A stretch of 64,000 nucleotides of DNA from Streptomyces alboniger (GTDB lineage: Bacteria > Actinomycetota > Actinomycetes > Streptomycetales > Streptomycetaceae), in the NCBI RefSeq assembly GCF_008704395.1, contig NZ_CP023695.1:4650001-4714000 (forward strand), read 5' to 3'. The position numbers were made by a program, and so were the translations under genes. Of the stretch, positions 61,831 through 64,000 are shown in pieces (position 1 is the stretch's first letter; the number at the start of each line of letters is the position of its first letter). The notes under the pieces are model-generated. The model was not told the origin of the DNA and did no database searches. It was given only the letters and a program-made list of their open reading frames with translations.

Positions 61831-62417
61831 CACCCGGCGCGGTACGTCAGCAGATAGCGCCAGAAGAGCAGTTGGCGCACACGGCTGCCGGGCAGGAGGC
61901 GGGCCGCCTCGGCGCGGATCCGCGGGAGCGTCATGTCGGGCTGCCGTACGGGGGCCTTGAGCGGGGGCGCGTGCGTGCCGCGCACGCGCTCGCCCGCGTA
62001 CACCGTCAGGCGCGCCAGCGCGTTGGCCGGGGCCGCCGCGAGGTCCCACCAGGTCGCCCCGGCGTAGCAGCCGAGGACGAGCAGGGTGCCGCCGGGCGCG
62101 AGGGCGGCGCGCAGCCGGGTCAGCGTGGTGAACGGCATGTGGTGCAGGCTCGCCAGGCAGGTGATGACGTCGTAGTGGCCCTCGGGGAGGTCCTCCGCGG
62201 TCACGTCCGCCCGCCGGTAGCGGGGGCCTCCACCCAGCGCTTCGGCCTCGGCGATGACCTCCGCCGACGGGTCGAGCGCGTCGACCTCGTAGCCGCGGGC
62301 CGCGAGGCGGCGGGCGAAACGGCCGGTGCCGCAGCCGATGTCGAGGGCGGTGCGGCCGTGCGGCGGCAGGTGCCTCAGGAGCAGCGGGTGGTAGTGGTCG
62401 TTGTGGTCGAAGGGCAT
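61830..62417 (-). CDS. Class I SAM-dependent methyltransferase
   Basis: The protein has 195 residues. Motif I LDIGCGTG lies at residues 25-32; an acidic residue ends strand 2 (VDALDPS), then RADVTAEDLP and a methyltransferase-11 style YDVITCLASLHHM. The ATG at 62417 gives MPFDHNDHYHPLLLRHL. The substrate is unknown. It follows the TetR gene on the same strand by 22 bases. Confidence 0.85.
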   Translation of the reverse strand: MPFDHNDHYHPLLLRHLPPHGRTALDIGCGTGRFARRLAARGYEVDALDPSAEVIAEAEALGGGPRYRRADVTAEDLPEGHYDVITCLASLHHMPFTTLTRLRAALAPGGTLLVLGCYAGATWWDLAAAPANALARLTVYAGERVRGTHAPPLKAPVRQPDMTLPRIRAEAARLLPGSRVRQLLFWRYLLTYRAG

Positions 62418-62439
62418 GGCGGCGAGCCTGGCACACGGC

Positions 62440-63165
62440 TCACTCCGCCCGCTCCCGGCCGCCTAGGCTCTCCCGTCCCGTCCGCCCCAGCAACCCGTCG
62501 ATCACCGCGCCCAGTTGGCGGGCCACGTCGTAGTCCTCGGTCAGTTCGGTCCACTGGTCCGCGAGCGCCGCGAGGTGGGGGAGTTCGGCCGCGTCCGCGT
62601 CCGTGAGCATGCCGGGGAAGTGCCGCTTGCGGTCCGGATCCTCGGCGCGGCGCTCCATCGCGCGGCGGAAGACCAGGTCTCCGTAGACGCAGTGCCACAG
62701 GGTCCGGTAGGCGCGGACCGCCTCCGCGGGGGTGAGGCCGCAGTCGACGGCCGCGCCGATCATCTCCTCGACCATCCACAGGGCGCCCCTGTCGGTGAGG
62801 TCGCCGAGGCTGAGCACCTCGACCACCCAGGGCATCCGCGCCAGCGTGCCGTGCATGTGCAGGGTCACGGCGAGGAGGCGCTCGCGCGGGTCGGCCGGCA
62901 GCTCGGGGCGCGGGACCGTGGCGGCGGTACCGGCGAGCGTGAGCATCAGCAGCTCGTCCTTGTCGCGTACGTGGTGGTAGAGCGCCATCGGCGTCGTGCC
63001 GACCTCCTTGGCGACCCGGCGCATGCTCAGGGCCGCCACGCCCTCCTCCTGAAGGATCCGGCGGGCGGTCGCGACGATCGTCTCCGGTTCCAGGCGACGG
63101 GGGCGCCCCACGCGGCGCTTCTTCGGCTCGCCGGATGTCGTCCCTGGGTCTTTCTCTGCTGCCAC
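62440..63165 (-). CDS. TetR-family regulator (TetR_C-type)
   Basis: The protein has 241 residues from the GTG at 63165. The HTH is EPETIVATARRILQEEGVAALSMRRVAKEVGTTPMALYHHV, preceded by a basic KKRRVGRPRRL arm. The ligand domain contains PWVVEVL and an acidic C-terminal half typical of TetR_C regulators. It is divergent from an MFS gene across a palindrome, the standard TetR-exporter layout. Possible GACAAT -10 near the GTG suggests a leaderless mRNA. Confidence 0.86.
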   Translation of the reverse strand: MAAEKDPGTTSGEPKKRRVGRPRRLEPETIVATARRILQEEGVAALSMRRVAKEVGTTPMALYHHVRDKDELLMLTLAGTAATVPRPELPADPRERLLAVTLHMHGTLARMPWVVEVLSLGDLTDRGALWMVEEMIGAAVDCGLTPAEAVRAYRTLWHCVYGDLVFRRAMERRAEDPDRKRHFPGMLTDADAAELPHLAALADQWTELTEDYDVARQLGAVIDGLLGRTGRESLGGRERAE

Positions 63166-63211
63166 CCGCCCATTGTCGTGCCTGCCCGCGCGATCGGGAC
63201 TTGCGGAGTTT

Positions 63212-63225
63212 CTATACGCGTATAG
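63212..63225. promoter_or_regulatory. Palindromic operator between TetR and MFS genes
   Basis: CTATACGCGTATAG is a perfect 14-bp palindrome. TATAGT (63221-63226) overlaps its right arm and is a good -10 for the MFS gene. A repressor bound here would block that promoter. Confidence 0.7.
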
Positions 63226-63238
63226 TAATGTGCCGCGC

Positions 63239-64000
63239 ATGGTGAACAAGGTGCGGAACAAGGTGCGGAACACGGTGCGGAGCAAGGTGCGGAACAAGGG
63301 GGACTCGAACGCCTTACAAGGGCGTTGGCTCCTGCCAGTGCTGCTCACCGTGCAGTTCCTCGTCTCCCTCGACGTGTCCGTCGTCAACATCGCCCTGCCC
63401 GACATGGGCGACGACCTCGGCTTCGCCCCCGGCTCGCTGCTCTGGGTCGTCAACGCCTACGCGCTCGCCTTCGGCGGCCTGCTCATGCTCGGCGGACGCC
63501 TCGCCGACCTGGCCGGACGTCGGCGCACCCTCATCTGGGGCTTCGTCGTCTTCGGCGTGGCGAGCCTCGCGGGCGGGCTCGCCCTGACGCCGGGTCAGCT
63601 CATCGCGGCGCGGGCGGTGCAGGGCGCGGGCGCGGCCGCGCTCGCGCCCGTCGCGCTCACCCTGATCACCGTCAACTACGCGGCGGGGCCCGCGCGTTCG
63701 CGGGCGCTCGGCCTCTCTGGGGCGTCGCGGGAGCGCTCGGCGGCGCGGTCGGGATCATGGCGGGCGGACTGCTCACCGACTGGGTGGGCTGGCGCTCCGT
63801 GATGCTCGTCAACGTCCCCGTGGTGCTCGCCGCGCTCCTCACCGCCCGCCGCGGGGTGCCCGTCGACCGCCGCACCGGGCCCGCGCCCCGCCTCGACGTC
63901 ACCGGCGCCCTGCTCGTCACGGCCGGGGCGGCGGCGCTCGTACTCGGCCTCGTGCGCACGGAGACGTACGCCTGGGGATCCGGCACCACGCTGGGCACGC
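63239..64000 (+). pseudogene. MFS DHA2-type transporter gene, frameshifted and cut by window end
   Basis: From the ATG at 63239 the frame encodes a basic VRNK-repeat N-terminus and then clear MFS helices (LDVSVVNIALPDMG; motif A GGRLADLAGRRR). After RSRALGL at 63715 the frame is lost. The neighbouring frame continues WGVAGALGGAVGIMAGGLLTDWVGW and stays open to base 64000. An extra CT in a CTCTCT run (63713-63718) explains the break. The original frame stops at 63802. It could be a true pseudogene or a sequencing error. Confidence 0.7.
63251..63298 (+). repeat. Four 12-bp tandem repeats in the MFS N-terminus
   Basis: GTGCGGAACAAG repeats at 63251, 63263, 63275 and 63287 with one change each in copies 2 and 3. 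Each unit encodes V-R-N-K or a close variant, making a cationic stretch before the first membrane helix. Confidence 0.8.

Overview
The window is high-GC chromosomal DNA whose gene order (two tRNAs-rpmG-hadAB, murB, aspC, tRNA-Trp-secE-nusG, rplKA, rplJL, rpoBC, rpsLG-fusA-tuf, the complete S10/spc/alpha ribosomal protein clusters, truA, rplM-rpsI, glmM, coaA, acpS, alr, tsaE/B/D) identifies it as the core region of a Streptomyces or very close actinomycete. Supporting signs are GTG and TTG starts, TANNNT -10 boxes, start codons placed where a leaderless mRNA would begin, and the zinc-ribbon forms of L33, L36 and S14. Nearly all of it is essential information-processing machinery; accessory DNA is confined to short stretches and to the right end.

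Layout. 1-1.3 kb: an amidohydrolase-family gene running off the left edge. 1.5-3.0 kb: tRNA-Thr, tRNA-Met, rpmG and a MaoC-type dehydratase pair. 3.1-5.2 kb: a TetR regulator and a 14-TM MFS exporter, each preceded by the same operator-like palindrome. 5.2-8.7 kb: murB, then adenosine deaminase and aspC on the minus strand. 8.9-15.1 kb: tRNA-Trp, secE, nusG, rplK-rplA, two paralogous lipoproteins, rplJ-rplL. 15.5-23.2 kb: rpoB-rpoC. 23.3-27.9 kb: str operon (rpsL, rpsG, fusA, tuf). 28.0-44.9 kb: rpsJ to rplQ including secY, adk, map, infA and rpoA. 44.9-49.2 kb: truA, two membrane proteins, rplM-rpsI. 49.3-61.5 kb: cell-envelope and cofactor genes (glmM, coaA, acpS, nnr, alr) and the t6A tRNA-modification set tsaE-tsaB-rimI-tsaD. 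61.5-64 kb: a decayed gene, a methyltransferase, a divergent TetR/MFS pair whose MFS reading frame is broken, then the window edge.

How it works together. The translation and transcription genes are organised as several promoter-led units separated by strong hairpins. Several promoters share a TTGACC...TACnCT form (rpsL, rpsJ, rplM). Many stop/start overlaps (TGATG, GTGA, TAATG) indicate translational coupling inside the operons. The non-coding leaders carry most of the unexplained signal: a nearly identical 24-bp hairpin block in both the str and S10 leaders, an attenuator-like hairpin before rplJ, a perfect hairpin before rplK, and an 80-base foldback before rpsH.

No CRISPR array, intact transposon, prophage or obvious new multi-gene defence system was found. 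The best candidates for undescribed biology are the shared str/S10 leader element and the small His/Cys-containing ORF at 58.0 kb, which sits behind a 20-bp palindrome. All function calls come from reading the sequence and from family knowledge; no database search was run.
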